Source: an uncultured Bacteroidota bacterium
GTDB lineage: Bacteria > Bacteroidota > Bacteroidia > Bacteroidales > SZUA-534
Direction of reading: 5' to 3'
Length of the DNA stretch: 7,165 nt
Assembly (NCBI GenBank): GCA_937900725.1
Contig: CALCFP010000459.1
Location: 1-7,165 of the forward strand
Shown piece by piece: positions 6,726 to 7,165 of this stretch. The translations under genes and the position numbers were made by a program. How positions within the stretch are numbered: the first letter of the stretch is position 1; each line of letters opens with the position of its first letter. The notes under the pieces were generated by a model, which was not told the DNA's origin, ran no database searches, and saw only the letters and a list, made by a program, of their open reading frames with translations.

Positions 6726-6837
6726 TCACGGGTTATTGTGTTTGTAGAGCCGTCCTTGCCAGGTGCCTTGGTTTTCGAGTTCCTTGTCAAGCAGTGCGAC
6801 CACTTCAAAGTTCTTCATTCGGTTCCAACGGGGTGCC
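6726..6837 (-). CDS. C-terminal end of an unidentified protein upstream of mnmA (partial)
   Basis: The minus-strand frame ends with TGA at 6728-6726, four bases before the mnmA ATG, a spacing typical of an operon. The last residues include MKNFEVVALLDKELENQG then TWQGRLYKHNNP, a plausible natural C-terminus with base composition like mnmA. I do not recognise the family. Upstream of about 6837 the frame stays open but becomes Arg/Ser/Thr/Pro-rich low-quality sequence, which is the shadow of the GC-rich plus-strand frame. The real gene therefore appears to be cut by the composition break rather than to continue to the right edge. Confidence 0.45.
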
Positions 6838-7165
6838 ACCAGTTTGTCGGCGGGCGATACGCTGACAATTCTTGCGCCGCTGGCGGTCAGCTCGATGCCG
6901 GTTCGGATCGACAAGCAGCTGACGCTTCGTGCGGCGGATCCCGCGTTTGTCGTCACGCGCACTTCGCCGGACCGGACGAACGTCAACACGGTGCAGCGTG
7001 CGATCGAGGTCGCGGCGGACGGCGTGCGCTTCGAGAGCATCGTCCTTGGCGACGACGCCGATCCGTGGGCGGGGGCCTTTGTCCACGTCCTGCCGGGAGC
7101 GACGCTGACGCTGGGCGACGGTGCCGTCGTCCGCAACGTCCGCGGCACGTTCCTGTTGCGCGAAG
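6838..7165 (+). CDS. Fragment of a GC-rich beta-helix/POMP-like surface repeat protein (open at right edge)
   Basis: An uninterrupted plus-strand frame (codons starting at 6838, 6841 and so on) runs to the edge; its upstream stop is TAG at 6745-6747, but coding character begins only near 6838. It reads TSLSAGDTLTILAPLAV near the start, ADGVRFESIVLGDD in the middle, and FVHVLPGATLTLGDGAVVRN near the end. Most codons end in G or C, as expected for a real GC-rich gene. The TLTLGDGAxVRN rhythm resembles right-handed beta-helix, polymorphic-outer-membrane-like secreted proteins seen in GC-rich gut bacteria. There is no start codon or signal peptide in the GC-rich part, so it is an internal piece. 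Composition is unlike the rest of the window, suggesting transfer or a chimeric join. Family assignment is tentative; that it is coding is fairly sure. Confidence 0.6.

Noticed and set aside
6805..7148. Minus-strand frames extending into the GC-rich end (6726-7148 and 6805-7086)
   Set aside because: In the GC-rich part they give Arg/Ser/Thr/Pro-rich sequence without domains, while the plus frame gives a coherent beta-helix-like protein with G/C-ending codons.

Overview
The window looks like a Bacteroidetes (Bacteroidales-type) chromosome fragment, probably from an uncultured or metagenome-assembled genome. The signs are: no Shine-Dalgarno sequence in front of the clear start codons; two matches to the Bacteroidetes -7 promoter element TAnnTTTG in the divergent intergenic region; and protein types typical of the phylum (YwqK-type MORN-repeat protein, WG-repeat caspase, DUF4384 partner). 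No species can be named from the sequence alone.

Layout. (1) 3-644, plus: the 3' part of a protein-L-isoaspartate O-methyltransferase gene (pcm), cut by the left edge. (2) 647-2362, minus: a secreted protein made almost entirely of about 22 MORN_2/YwqK-type repeats; it converges on pcm with only 2 bp between the stop codons. (3) 2363-2577: a divergent promoter region with one TAnnTTTG box for each direction and a perfect 15-bp palindrome between them. (4) 2578-4530 and 4533-5381, plus: a two-gene operon of a secreted caspase-like (C14) peptidase with N-terminal WG repeats and a secreted DUF4384-type protein, 2 bp apart. (5) 5382-5671: a very AT-rich convergent gap holding a 12-bp-arm hairpin and three 26-bp repeats at an exact 33-bp period, each with a palindromic or near-palindromic core. 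(6) 5672-6721, minus: mnmA, the tRNA 2-thiouridylase, preceded 4 bp upstream by the C-terminal end of an unidentified gene. (7) About 6838-7165: a sudden GC-rich segment (44 of 60 bases G+C at 7081-7140, against 31 of 60 at 6661-6720). It carries an uninterrupted plus-strand reading frame for a beta-helix/POMP-like surface protein fragment, is open at the right edge, and is unlike everything else in the window.

How the parts may work together. The MORN protein, the caspase and the DUF4384 protein all carry signal peptides, and the first two are transcribed divergently from a shared intergenic region. This suggests a cell-envelope module: a peptidase with repeat-type binding domains, its co-transcribed partner, and a large repeat protein. 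This functional link is inference from position only. pcm (repair of aged proteins) and mnmA (tRNA modification) are housekeeping genes flanking the module. The caspase operon is AT-richer than the genes on both sides (19 of 60 G+C at 2581-2640 versus 34 of 60 at 1321-1380), so it may be an accessory insertion. The GC-rich right end is best treated as a possible chimeric assembly join until checked.
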